NCBI GenBank assembly: GCA_035645695.1
Contig: DASQMC010000080.1
Coordinates: 1 to 64,000, forward strand
Origin: JAIVJZ01 sp035645695
GTDB lineage: Bacteria; Acidobacteriota; Blastocatellia; Pyrinomonadales; Pyrinomonadaceae
DNA: 64,000 nucleotides
Direction: 5' to 3'
In this document: positions 52,643 to 60,313 of the stretch, one piece after another
How positions within the stretch are numbered: position 1 is the stretch's first letter
Layout of the letters: each line of letters starts with the position of its first letter
Made by a program: the position numbers and the translations under genes
The notes under the pieces: generated by a model
What the model saw: only the letters and a program-made list of their open reading frames with translations
The model's database searches: none
Told to the model about the DNA's origin: nothing

Positions 52643-52867
52643 TTATCTTTTCTTTTTCGCGCTGTGCTCATAAACGAGCAAGTCACCAACCTGACATTGC
52701 AACTCCTTACATAACTTTGCCAGCGTATTCATGCCAAGCATCTTAAACTCACCGCTCCAGAGCTGCGCTGACTTCTCCTTTGAGCCGCCTATCTTCTTCC
52801 AGAGCTGAAATGCATTCGCGATGCCCCGGCTCTCTGCTACGTGTCGGATATGAGAGTTCACTTTCAT
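52643..52867 (-). CDS. Cro/CI-like repressor of element B
   Basis: A 74-residue HTH protein: AFQLWKKIGGSKEKSAQLW is the HTH (about residues 18-36) and LAKLCKELQCQVGDLLVY the closing part, followed by a Lys/Arg tail. It is a paralogue of the two element A regulators. The ATG at 52867 lies seven bases after a -10 (TTATGA), so its mRNA is probably leaderless. The upstream in-frame TTG falls inside the -35 and is rejected. Its operator lies inside its own promoter and the divergent one, so it probably controls both. Confidence 0.85.
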   Translation of the reverse strand: MKVNSHIRHVAESRGIANAFQLWKKIGGSKEKSAQLWSGEFKMLGMNTLAKLCKELQCQVGDLLVYEHSAKKKR

Positions 52868-52874
52868 GAGCGCA

Positions 52875-52973
52875 TCATAACGGAATCCCGTAACTAGCGT
52901 CAAGGAGTTAGTTCATATTTGTTACTGAAAGGAGTAAATTTAGCTTGACAAGGGTTACGGAATTCCGTAATAT
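52875..52973. promoter_or_regulatory. Divergent switch with operator inside both promoters
   Basis: Plus promoter: TTGACA (52945-52950), 17 bases, TAATAT (52968-52973). Minus promoter: TTGACG (52898-52903), 17 bases, TTATGA (52875-52880). The perfect palindrome TTACGGAATTCCGTAA (52955-52970) fills the plus spacer. A 14/16 copy, TAACGGAATCCCGTAA (52878-52893), fills the minus spacer. A repressor bound there would block both. Confidence 0.8.
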
Positions 52974-53032
52974 ATCTATAAGTTTATAGAGCACATCTGC
53001 TCTAATTTCTTTGAAAGGGTGACCCTAGAAAG

Positions 53033-53341
53033 ATGATTCAGCTTCAAGACGCTAAACAACTCGAACGCGCCATTGAGCGAGCGCGACAGAGCAGGCTAGT
53101 CGTCCGCCACACGTCCACCTCCAGAATGTACCATGTGGAGAATTTAGATAATGGACAGGTCTATACCTGCAACTTCTTCGTGCGAAGCTCAGATAGAGCG
53201 AGATTTGGACACTGTACTTGCAAGGCTGGACAAAACAACAAAGAGTGTAAACATCTCGCCTGTGCTGCCGCTCTCAATATGTATGACGCGACTGTGAGAC
53301 GAACTGCTGCGATGGTCGCACAGATGCCGAAAGCTGCTTAA
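53033..53341 (+). CDS. SWIM zinc-finger protein
   Basis: A 102-residue protein. CTCKAGQNNKECKH (about residues 63-76) is a SWIM zinc finger (C-x-C-x(n)-C-x-H), which binds DNA or protein. The first half, LVVRHTSTSRMYHVENLDNG, is typical of small island-borne SWIM proteins. It is the first gene behind the strong plus promoter of the switch, with a leader of about 50 bases and a ribosome site AGAAAG. Function unknown. Confidence 0.78.
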   Translation: MIQLQDAKQLERAIERARQSRLVVRHTSTSRMYHVENLDNGQVYTCNFFVRSSDRARFGHCTCKAGQNNKECKHLACAAALNMYDATVRRTAAMVAQMPKAA

Positions 53342-53420
53342 ACAGCAAACAGAGAGGTAAGTGCTGGAACACTCGCCTCTCCTCCACATCCACCTTTTCA
53401 CCAGCTAGGAGAAAGATTTG

Positions 53421-53741
53421 ATGCAGAACGAAATTACCACCCTAGAGGATAGACCCGCAACGCAAAGCACGCCCCTCTTTTCACTTGGGCATATCTACGC
53501 CACACCGGGCGCGATAGACGCTCTCAGTGAATCGGGACAATTGCCGGATGAGTTTTTGCGTCGTCACCAAACTGGCGACTGGGGCGAGGTCTGCGATGCC
53601 GACAATCGAGAAAATAAGTTTTCGATTGCTAACGGGTTCCGCATCCTTAGCGCGTATCGCACGAGCGGAGGCACTAATTTGTGGGTTATCACGGAAGCTG
53701 ACCGCTCGGTTACTACGTTGCTTTTGCCGAGTGAATATTAG
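53421..53741 (+). CDS. Conserved island/plasmid hypothetical protein
   Basis: A 106-residue protein. LGHIYATPGAIDALSESGQL, GDWGEVCDADNRENK and NGFRILSAYRTSGGTNLWVI with ITEADRS are the hallmarks of a small family common on plasmids and integrated elements, without a known activity. It follows the SWIM gene and shares its promoter. AGGAGAAAG precedes ATG 53421; a TTG one codon earlier is less likely. Function unknown. Confidence 0.85.
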   Translation: MQNEITTLEDRPATQSTPLFSLGHIYATPGAIDALSESGQLPDEFLRRHQTGDWGEVCDADNRENKFSIANGFRILSAYRTSGGTNLWVITEADRSVTTLLLPSEY

Positions 53742-53908
53742 AAGCGAGGCGAGCCGTCAACGCTTCGTAGCGCAGCGGCTCGCCTTAAGCGATGTAGTAT
53801 AATTACTGAAAGTTAGGTAATAGGAGAGTGGATGATTTCAAGTTTTTGAGGTCGCCGCTTAGCGTGTAAGTGATTGATAATAAAGGGCTGAATTTGAAAT
53901 CTCTGAAC

Positions 53909-53951
53909 CATGACTGCCAGTCATGCGCTCTCCCAGCTGAGCTACGGCCCC
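53909..53951 (-). pseudogene. tRNA-Ala 5' half, right attachment site
   Basis: These 43 bases equal the 5' part of tRNA-Ala(GGC) from position 1 through the anticodon stem-loop. Homology continues for two further bases on the promoter side and ends on the other side after the core CATGACTGCCAGT. The remaining tRNA is absent, so it is non-functional. It is the host 5' half left at the outer junction of element B and keeps the apparent host promoter. Confidence 0.85.
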
Positions 53952-53985
53952 TTGGGTGGTTGTGTCGTGTGGGCGACGAATGGAG

Positions 53986-54015
53986 AGAGTAGCTTAGGGC
54001 GCGAAAAGTCGTCAA
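53986..54015 (-). promoter_or_regulatory. Probable original promoter of host tRNA-Ala
   Basis: On the minus strand TTGACG (54010-54015) and TACTCT (53986-53991), 18 bases apart, lie about 35 bases upstream of the tRNA 5' half. It now would transcribe only the orphan half. Confidence 0.5.
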
Positions 54016-54129
54016 GCGCACGTTATGGGCGGGCGCGCGGGAGGGGCGAGAAAAACAGAGGCTGCCTGTTTGTGATAAGGCGTCCTCTGTTTCGCCGTGC
54101 GGGAGTTGTTTTGTCTGTCCGCCGTGGAA

Positions 54130-54915
54130 TCAGCGTCCTTTGAATTCGGGCTTGCGTTTTTCGAGAAAGGCCTTGACGCCTTCGTCTTTGTCTTCGCTGG
54201 AGAAGCAGAGGGCGAAGAGGTCGATCTCGCGGCGCAAGCCTTCGTCGAGCGTCGAGCGCGAGGCGGTCTTGACGGCCTCCTTCGCCATGCGTAGCGCGAC
54301 GGGACTTTTCTCGGCGATGCGATTGGCGATCTCCAAGGTCTTCGCTTCGAGCTCGTCGACCGGGACGACCGTGTTGACGAGGCCGTAAGCGTATGCCGTC
54401 TGCGCGTCTATGATCTCGCCCGTCAGGATCAACTCCATCGCCTTACCTTCGCCGATGAGATGCGTGAGCCGTTGCGTGCCGCCGCCGCCGGGGATAATGC
54501 CGAGATTGATTTCAGGTTGACCGAAGGAGGCTCGCTCGCTCGCGATGCGCAGGTCGCAGGCGAGCGCGAGTTCGCAGCCGCCGCCGAGGCAGTAGCCGTT
54601 GATCATGGCGATGACGGGTTTTGGGAAAGTGTCAATCGCGGTGAAGAGCGAACGACCCGTCATCACGTCGCGCTGCGTAACGGCGGTGCGCCCGGCAAAC
54701 TCGCCGATGTCCGCGCCCGCGATGAATGCCTTATCGCCCGCGCCCGTGAACACCACGACGCGAATGCCTTCGTCCTCGCGTAGCTCTTCGAGCGCGGCCG
54801 CCCCCTCGGCGCGCGTCTGGATGTTCAAAGCGTTCCTCTTCTCGGGGCGATTGATCGTTATGATGGCGACGCGCCCGCGCCGCTCGACGAGCAGTGTTTC
54901 GTATGATTGCGACAT
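54130..54915 (-). CDS. Enoyl-CoA hydratase/isomerase family protein
   Basis: A 261-residue crotonase. INRPEKRNALN, AFIAGADIGEF (oxyanion hole, residues 62-72) and GGGCELALACDLRIASERA, with PEINLGIIPGGGGTQRL carrying the catalytic Glu pair, are all present. It should hydrate enoyl-CoA thioesters in fatty-acid oxidation. A 3-hydroxyacyl-CoA dehydrogenase lies two genes away on the same strand and would catalyse the following step. The start ATG 54915 leads straight into the family N-terminus. Confidence 0.93.
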   Translation of the reverse strand: MSQSYETLLVERRGRVAIITINRPEKRNALNIQTRAEGAAALEELREDEGIRVVVFTGAGDKAFIAGADIGEFAGRTAVTQRDVMTGRSLFTAIDTFPKPVIAMINGYCLGGGCELALACDLRIASERASFGQPEINLGIIPGGGGTQRLTHLIGEGKAMELILTGEIIDAQTAYAYGLVNTVVPVDELEAKTLEIANRIAEKSPVALRMAKEAVKTASRSTLDEGLRREIDLFALCFSSEDKDEGVKAFLEKRKPEFKGR

Positions 54916-54937
54916 TAAAATTTTTCTCCGAAAAATA

Positions 54938-55018
54938 GTTTCAGGTCTCAGGTTTCAAGTTTCAGGACTGAAGTTCTTCGGTCTTTAACTTGAAACCTGA
55001 AACCTGAAACTTGAAACT
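54938..55018. repeat. Inverted repeat of TTTCAGG heptamers
   Basis: The left arm (54940-54966) repeats TTTCAGG/TCTCAGG/TTTCAAG and the right arm (54988-55018) repeats CCTGAAA. The same seven-base word builds the hairpin before egtB at 17349-17434, some 37 kb away. It lies between the PilZ and crotonase genes. Confidence 0.65.
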
Positions 55019-55027
55019 CCGTGCTTA

Positions 55028-55393
55028 TTATTCTTCCGGCGGCGTGCCATGATCGTCGGCGACCCATGAGACGAAGAGGCGGAGCCAGTTTTCCGTGGGT
55101 TCGAGAATGTGGACGCCGATGCGCGCCGTGCCATAGATGGCCGAGGCGATGCGCACGACGCGGACGGTGACTTCGATGGGTGCGCCGTCCGGGCGGTGCG
55201 CGCGCAGATAAAGTTGCTCGCCGCGCGTGACTTTCTGGTTAAGATGGAAAAGGGCGCCGGTGGTGGAGATGTCGTCAGTCTCGGTCGGTTCGCTCCACGC
55301 CGCGCCGTCTTCCGCGCGACCTGAGACGACGATGGGCAGGCGCAGCGACATGCGCAGCGCGAAACGTCTCTCTTCGTTGGTCGGCGTCGTCAT
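55028..55393 (-). CDS. PilZ-domain protein
   Basis: A 121-residue PilZ domain protein. RRFALRMSLRLPIVVSG and TDDISTTGALFHL are the (R)xxxR and (D/N)xSxxG motifs that bind cyclic di-GMP in this family; here the second is D-I-S-T-T-G. The beta-barrel runs to about residue 115. No other domain is present, so it is a single-domain receptor that could regulate motility, secretion or polysaccharide synthesis. It lies between two beta-oxidation genes, without an obvious functional link. Confidence 0.82.
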   Translation of the reverse strand: MTTPTNEERRFALRMSLRLPIVVSGRAEDGAAWSEPTETDDISTTGALFHLNQKVTRGEQLYLRAHRPDGAPIEVTVRVVRIASAIYGTARIGVHILEPTENWLRLFVSWVADDHGTPPEE

Positions 55394-55397
55394 TGGA

Positions 55398-55480
55398 TAG
55401 TTTTCAGTTTTCAGTTTTCAGTTTTCAGTTCAGTGTCCGACGCTTGGTGCCTTTCGCTGAAAACTGAAAACTGAAAACTG
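55398..55480. repeat. Inverted repeat of TTTTCAG heptamers
   Basis: The left arm (55400-55428) is tandem TTTTCAG words and the right arm (55458-55480) tandem CTGAAAA words. It uses the same word as the hairpin at 283-410, about 55 kb away. It lies between the dehydrogenase and PilZ genes. Confidence 0.65.
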
Positions 55481-56371
55481 TTATTCCTCGTTCCAGTTGT
55501 AGAAACCTTCGCCGCTTTTTTTGCCGAGACGCCCGTCGGCGACCATGCGCCGCAGAATTTCCGGCGGGCGGAAGGTCTCGGAGCCGAGCGTGCGGTGCAG
55601 GTATTCGGCGATGCTCAGGCGCACATCGAGGCCGACGAGATCGGTCAGGCGAAGCGGCCCCATCGGATGATTGTAGCCGAGTTCCATCGCGGTATCTATA
55701 TCTTTCGCGCTCGCCACATCCTGTTCCAGCATCCGCATCGCTTCCAGACCTAAAGCCACGCCCAGACGGCTCGACGCGAAACCCGGCACGTCGCGCACCG
55801 TGATCGGCTCTTTCTTCATCCGTCGCCCGACGGCGCGCGCCGTCTCAATCGTCTCGTCGCTCGTTTCCGCGCCGACGACGATCTCGACGAGTCGCATGAT
55901 GTGGACGGGGTTGAAGAAGTGCATGCCGACGACGCGTTCGGGGCGGCGGGCGGCGCGTGCGATCTCGGTGATCGAGAGCGAAGAAGTATTCGTCGCGAAC
56001 AGAAAATCGCGTTCGGCCACGCGCTCCACTTCGCGGAGCGTCTCCTGCTTCAACTCCATGCGTTCCGGGACGGCTTCGATGAAGAGGTCGGCGTGCGCGG
56101 TTTCAGAGAGGTTGGTTGCGCCGCGGATGCGTTGCAGCGTCATGTCGCGTTCGGCTTCGGTCGTCTTGCCGCGACGAATGCCTTTGTCGAGGTTCTCTTC
56201 GATGGCGCGCAGGCCGCGCATGAGAAATTCCCGCTCCACGTCGCGCAAGACGACGCGGTAGCCGACGAGCGCGGCCACTTGCGCGATGCCGTGCCCCATC
56301 GTGCCCGCGCCGAGCACGGCGATTGTCTCTATGGTCGGACTAGCGATGCTTGTGCTTCCCGGTGAGTCCAA
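55481..56371 (-). CDS. 3-hydroxyacyl-CoA dehydrogenase (3-hydroxybutyryl-CoA type)
   Basis: A 296-residue single-function dehydrogenase. VLGAGTMGHGIAQVAALVGY is the NAD-binding loop (about residues 19-38). EAVPERMELKQ, TNTSSLSITEIARAARRPER and HFFNPVHIMRLVEIV with catalytic His follow. The C-terminal helical half ends GRLGKKSGEGFYNW. It oxidises 3-hydroxyacyl-CoA to 3-oxoacyl-CoA in fatty-acid or butyrate metabolism. The crotonase two genes downstream would provide its substrate. Confidence 0.94.
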   Translation of the reverse strand: MDSPGSTSIASPTIETIAVLGAGTMGHGIAQVAALVGYRVVLRDVEREFLMRGLRAIEENLDKGIRRGKTTEAERDMTLQRIRGATNLSETAHADLFIEAVPERMELKQETLREVERVAERDFLFATNTSSLSITEIARAARRPERVVGMHFFNPVHIMRLVEIVVGAETSDETIETARAVGRRMKKEPITVRDVPGFASSRLGVALGLEAMRMLEQDVASAKDIDTAMELGYNHPMGPLRLTDLVGLDVRLSIAEYLHRTLGSETFRPPEILRRMVADGRLGKKSGEGFYNWNEE

Positions 56372-56519
56372 AAGTCTCTTCGCGCGGGTCTGTGGGCGAC
56401 GAAGACGGCTTCGTCAGCGCCCGCGCCCGCATGGTCTGATTCGACTACGTACAGCGCAGAGAGTTATACAATAGTTAAGGCAAACTTCGCTAGCTGTAAC
56501 AACTCATCAGTGTATGTGA

Positions 56520-56552
56520 AGCAATGCTTTTATTGTACAATAATACATTGCT
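56520..56552. promoter_or_regulatory. Interrupted dyad upstream of trxB
   Basis: A perfect 12-base palindrome TATTGTACAATA (56531-56542) lies inside outer arms AGCAATG/CATTGCT (56520-56526 with 56546-56552; spacers differ by one base). It is about 85-115 bases before the trxB start, where a redox or stress regulator could bind. Confidence 0.5.
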
Positions 56553-56634
56553 GGAGAAGTTATAACCGAAAGTATAGGGATGTCAGACACCAATTTCCAC
56601 AGCAGCCCTGTAAGGAAGTTAGGCAAGAATCGAA

Positions 56635-57726
56635 ATGACTCAAGAAATTCTGCACAAAGAAGTGGTGATCATCGGCTCCGGCCCGGCCGGGTTGACGGCG
56701 GCCATTTACGCGGCGCGCGCCGACCTCAAACCGCTCGTCATCGAAGGCCCGCAGCCCGGCGGCCAGCTCACCATCACCACGGAAGTCGAGAACTACCCCG
56801 GCTTCGCCGAAGGCATTCAGGGGCCGGAGTTGATGGAGCAGTTTCGCGCGCAGGCCGCGCGCTTCGGCACCGAGTTTCTCATCTCCTGGATCGACAAAGT
56901 CGATCTCTCAGAACGCCCCTTCACGCTCTACACCGCCGAAGGGACGGTTAAGGCGGAGACGCTCATCATCGCGTCGGGCGCGTCGGCGAAGTGGCTCGGC
57001 ATTCCCGGCGAAGCGCCCGCGCCACACGGTCTCGGGGGCCTGGGCGTCTCGGCCTGCGCCACCTGCGACGGCTTCTTCTTCAAAGGCAAGAAGATCGTCG
57101 TCATCGGCGGCGGCGACACGGCGATGGAGGAGGCCACCTTCCTCACGCGCTATGCCTCGTCGGTCACGATCATACATCGCCGCGACCACCTGCGCGCCTC
57201 CAAGATCATGCAGGACAAGGCGCTGAAAAATGAGAAGATCAGTTTTATCTGGAACACCGACGTGCGTGAGGTTCTCGGCACGCCGGAGACGGGCGTTACG
57301 GCCGTGCGCCTCTCCAACAACGTGACGGGCGAGGAGACGACGTTCGATTGCGAAGGCGTCTTCATCGCCATCGGCCACAAGCCGAACACGGACATGTTCA
57401 AAGGCTGGCTGGAGATGGACGACATCGGCTACCTCAAGACGAACGGCCACTCGATGGCGACCAACATCCCCGGCGTCTTCGCCTGCGGCGACGCGCAGGA
57501 TTCCTTTTACCGGCAGGCCATCACGGCCGCCGGGACGGGTTGCATGGCCGCCATCGACGCCGAACGCTACCTCGACAATCTGCCCGTTCCCACGCTGACG
57601 GGTGAAGAAGTGACCATCGAAGGCGAGATCGTCACGGCCGACCGCGAATCGATCATCATGCCCGACGGCGAGGTGATTTCCAATCACGCGGACGCCGACG
57701 CGGAAGGCGCGCCCGCCGGAGATTAA
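56635..57726 (+). CDS. trxB: Thioredoxin-disulfide reductase
   Basis: A 363-residue NADPH-dependent flavoprotein. GSGPAGLTAAIYAARA is the FAD loop (residues 14-29), CATCDG the redox-active CxxC (about residues 141-146), and GGGDTAMEEA the NADPH loop. The closing GVFACGDAQDSFYRQAITAA is the second FAD block. All are those of low-Mr TrxB. The C-terminal extension of about 50 residues after the usual end is acidic and not conserved. It reduces thioredoxin in the cytoplasm. A dyad upstream may regulate it, and a strong hairpin follows. Confidence 0.94.
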   Translation: MTQEILHKEVVIIGSGPAGLTAAIYAARADLKPLVIEGPQPGGQLTITTEVENYPGFAEGIQGPELMEQFRAQAARFGTEFLISWIDKVDLSERPFTLYTAEGTVKAETLIIASGASAKWLGIPGEAPAPHGLGGLGVSACATCDGFFFKGKKIVVIGGGDTAMEEATFLTRYASSVTIIHRRDHLRASKIMQDKALKNEKISFIWNTDVREVLGTPETGVTAVRLSNNVTGEETTFDCEGVFIAIGHKPNTDMFKGWLEMDDIGYLKTNGHSMATNIPGVFACGDAQDSFYRQAITAAGTGCMAAIDAERYLDNLPVPTLTGEEVTIEGEIVTADRESIIMPDGEVISNHADADAEGAPAGD

Positions 57727-57787
57727 ACGCCGCGCCGGAGCAAACGTCCGGGCGGCGACCGTTGGCACGAACCGCAAAATTGAACGC

Positions 57788-57828
57788 GAAGACACGAAGT
57801 TAATTTTACGACTTAACTTCGTGTCTTC
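57788..57828 (+). terminator. Hairpin terminator after trxB
   Basis: A perfect 16-base-pair stem (57788-57803 with 57813-57828) follows the trxB stop by 61 bases. The downstream bases GTCTTTAAC contain a short T run. Intrinsic termination is likely. Confidence 0.7.
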
Positions 57829-57880
57829 GTCTTTAACGCACGCCTAAACAACATTCCGCCCTGAGTCCGGGGAGAGCGCC

Positions 57881-59068
57881 ATGAAGCGTAAACTTTTCGC
57901 TGCCTTCATCATAATCGCGCTGTGCGCGACCGCTGATTTCACGACCGCACGGCGCGCGGCAGCGCAGACGAAAACGCCGCGAAGCCGCAGCAAACGGGAA
58001 GCGGTTTATTACCCGCCGCGCGGCGACGCGTGGCGGCGCAGGACGCCCGCCGAGGTCGGGATGGACGCCGCGCTGCTCGAACAGGCGGTCGCTTACGCAC
58101 GGACGCAGGAGAGCAAAGTTCCGCGCGACTTCTCCACGCAGGTCGAGACCTTCGGCGCGGTGCTCGGCCCTCTGCCGAAGGAACGCGGCGAGACGAACGG
58201 CATCGTCATACGCCACGGCTACATCGTGGCGGAATGGGGCGATACGCTGAGAGTTGATCCGACCTACAGCGTCGCCAAAAGTTTCCTCTCCGCGTTGCTC
58301 GGCCTCACGATTGATCGCGGGTTGATCAAAAACGTGCGCGACCCCGTGCGTCGTTATGTCGCCGACGGCGGCTACGATTCGCCGCACAACTCGGCCGTGA
58401 CATGGGAGGATCATGCGCGGCAGACGAGCGAGTGGGAAGGCGTAATGTGGGGCAAGTCGCACGACTTCATCGGCGTCGAGGGGTTCGGCAAAGGCCGCCG
58501 CGAGCCGCGCCCGCTGCGCCCCCCCGGCACTAACTACGAGTATAACGACGTGCGCATCAACCGGTTCGCCCTGTCCCTGTTGCGCGTCTGGCGCAAGCCC
58601 CTGCCGGAAGTCCTGCGCGACGAGATCATGCGACCCGTCGGCGCGTCGGATACGTGGCGGTATCACGGCTACGCAAACTCAGACGTGTTGATTGACGGCC
58701 GGAAGATGCCCTCCGTCAGCGGCGGGACGCGCTGGGGCGGCGGTCTCTGGATCAACACGCGCGACGAGGCGCGCTTCGGTTACCTCTTCCTGCGCGAGGG
58801 ACGCTGGCGCGACCGTCAAGTCATCTCCGAGGGATGGGTGCGCGAGGCGACCGCGCCGGGCAAGGTCAAAACGGACTACGGCTATCTGTGGTGGTTGAAC
58901 ACGGGACGCAAGGCTTGGCCGAGCGCGCCCGAATCGAGCTACGCCGCGCTCGGCTACGGCTCGAACACGATCTGGATCGACCCCGAACACGACCTCGTCA
59001 TCGTGTGGCGCTGGCATCAGGCGAACCCCGACGAGCTGATCAAACGCGTGCTGGCTTCGATCAAATAA
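57881..59068 (+). CDS. Exported serine hydrolase, beta-lactamase superfamily
   Basis: A 395-residue protein with a signal peptide (residues 1-31, ending RRAAAQ). It has the penicillin-binding fold of class C-like hydrolases: S-x-x-K is YSVAKSFLS (about residue 131), the second motif YEYNDVRIN supplies the Tyr-x-Asn, and the third motif region is near WRYHGYANS and WGGGLWINTRDEARF. All are present in the order of family S12-type esterases and D-amidases. The substrate is unknown; beta-lactam resistance should not be assumed. It is a single gene. Confidence 0.85.
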   Translation: MKRKLFAAFIIIALCATADFTTARRAAAQTKTPRSRSKREAVYYPPRGDAWRRRTPAEVGMDAALLEQAVAYARTQESKVPRDFSTQVETFGAVLGPLPKERGETNGIVIRHGYIVAEWGDTLRVDPTYSVAKSFLSALLGLTIDRGLIKNVRDPVRRYVADGGYDSPHNSAVTWEDHARQTSEWEGVMWGKSHDFIGVEGFGKGRREPRPLRPPGTNYEYNDVRINRFALSLLRVWRKPLPEVLRDEIMRPVGASDTWRYHGYANSDVLIDGRKMPSVSGGTRWGGGLWINTRDEARFGYLFLREGRWRDRQVISEGWVREATAPGKVKTDYGYLWWLNTGRKAWPSAPESSYAALGYGSNTIWIDPEHDLVIVWRWHQANPDELIKRVLASIK

Positions 59069-59159
59069 CGCACGGCCGCACGGACGAATGACCCGACGGC
59101 CGCGCCTCTTGCTACCTGTAGCCCCTACCGGGCTGTGGGCGCAACGGACTGCGAGATGC

Positions 59160-59597
59160 TCACAAGAGCACGATGGAATCGTCGCGTTGTCGGGCGGGAG
59201 CGGCGGGCGTGCGTTCGCGCGCGTTCTTGTGCGGGCAGGCGTCGCAGTAGTCGCCGAGGTGCGCGCGGCGGTCTTCGCATTCGTTGCAGCCGAGCGCGAG
59301 ACCGAGTTGGCGCAGGCTGTCGAGCATGGGAAGGAGCAGGCGGCCGCGCGCCGTCAAAGCGTACTCGACGTGCGGGGGACTGCCGCCATAGTCGCGCCGT
59401 TCGACGAGGGCATCCTGTTCCATGTCGCGGAGTCGTCCGACGAGTGTGCGGCTGCTGATCGGGTGGAGCGCGTCGATGAGTTCGGTCGTGCGGCGGGGCG
59501 CGCGCGCCAGATCGCGCACGATGAGCAGCGTCCATTTATCGCCGACAACCTGTAATGCGCCCGCCACCGGACAGCCGTCGCCTTCGCGTCGTCGCAT
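59160..59597 (-). CDS. HxlR-family transcription regulator with Cys-rich tail
   Basis: A 145-residue winged-helix regulator. CPVAGALQVVGDKWTLLIVR is the family N-terminus with the sensing Cys. ELIDALHPISSRTLVGRLRD and RDYGGSPPHVEYALTARGRL are the recognition helix and wing. The C-terminal tail has four extra cysteines (CNECEDRR and YCDACPH), which could bind a metal or react with oxidants. ATG 59597 has AGAGGGG six bases upstream; the GTG at 59615 is less likely. The target gene is unknown. Confidence 0.86.
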   Translation of the reverse strand: MRRREGDGCPVAGALQVVGDKWTLLIVRDLARAPRRTTELIDALHPISSRTLVGRLRDMEQDALVERRDYGGSPPHVEYALTARGRLLLPMLDSLRQLGLALGCNECEDRRAHLGDYCDACPHKNARERTPAAPARQRDDSIVLL

Positions 59598-59883
59598 AAC
59601 TCGCCCCTCTCTCACCGGACGCCAAGATTAACACAAAGCGAAGTTGAACTCCTGATGTTTTACTAAGCCCGCTCGCGCGCCGCGCGAACTTTCCGTCAAC
59701 TTTGCCCGGCCGCAGCAGAAACCCGCCAGTAGAAAGAATTCCATCGTCCGACTTCTTCGCGCGTCCTCGCCGCCGCCCGGCGTTTATCTCGAAGTTCGGC
59801 GCGTTTAATCCACGCCGCATCCCGGCACGACGGTTGCCAGGCACGAACCCGGCGGAACTCGAAATTTTAGAGGAGATCGAATC

Positions 59884-60309
59884 GTGTTTAGAAGAACTTT
59901 CGCATTGATGCTTTCGGGGATAATTTTGTCGGCGGCCTTTGGCCTTCGGCAGGCGCAAGCGGAGACGGGCGAAGACGCGCGCCTCGCTCAACAGGCGCGC
60001 GTGAGCGTGTTGAAATTAGGCACGGGTGAGCGAGCGCGAGTCGAAGTCAAACTGCGCGACGACTCGAAACTCAAGGGCTACGTCAGCGCCGCCGGAGCAG
60101 ACTCTTTTACCGTGACGGACTCTAAGACGGGCGAGTCAACCGTCGTTACTTATACCGATGTGGCGCAGGTCAAGAAATCCGGCAACGGCTTCTCGACGAT
60201 AACGAAAGTGCTCGTCGGCGGCGCGGTCGTCGCCGGGGTGGTCGTCGGGTGGCAGATCGTGAAGCCCGCCTTATGCGACGGCGGCGCGCAACACCGCGGC
60301 CCCTGCTGA
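59884..60309 (+). CDS. Secreted small protein with Sm-like beta domain
   Basis: A 141-residue exported protein. It starts at GTG 59884 with AGGAG eight bases upstream. The signal peptide (1-27) ends AQAE. A five-stranded pattern follows (about residues 48-100): VEVKLRDDSKLKGYVSAAGA, then SFTVTDSKTG and VVTYTDVAQVKK, which recalls an Sm/LSM-like barrel. A hydrophobic helix (about 108-127) could anchor it. It ends in a short Cys-containing tail. This type of exported, anchored Sm-like protein recurs in Acidobacteriota; its function is unknown. Confidence 0.7.
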   Translation: MFRRTFALMLSGIILSAAFGLRQAQAETGEDARLAQQARVSVLKLGTGERARVEVKLRDDSKLKGYVSAAGADSFTVTDSKTGESTVVTYTDVAQVKKSGNGFSTITKVLVGGAVVAGVVVGWQIVKPALCDGGAQHRGPC

Positions 60310-60313
60310 ACGA

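Larger units (their letters stand above)
37809..53921. mobile_element. Integrated element B (about 16 kb)
   Basis: Bounded by core copies CATGACTGCCAGT at 37809-37821 (intact tRNA) and 53909-53921 (tRNA 5' half). Its integrase is at the left end beside the tRNA. Cargo: a restriction-modification set, a Ser/Thr kinase pair, a membrane-protein/ATPase pair, a RepO-like/excisionase/ParB-methyltransferase module, and a divergent HTH switch with SWIM-domain and conserved island proteins. Base composition is lower in GC than the host, with an especially AT-rich patch at about 46.1-48.4 kb. No capsid or conjugation genes are seen. Confidence 0.75.

Noticed and set aside
52458..52673. 71-residue plus-strand frame before the repressor gene
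   Set aside because: It has low protein-likeness and overlaps the repressor gene end; I see no start signal.
57881..59068. Antibiotic-resistance beta-lactamase
   Set aside because: The fold is shared with many esterases and amidases. Nothing specific to beta-lactam hydrolysis is visible.
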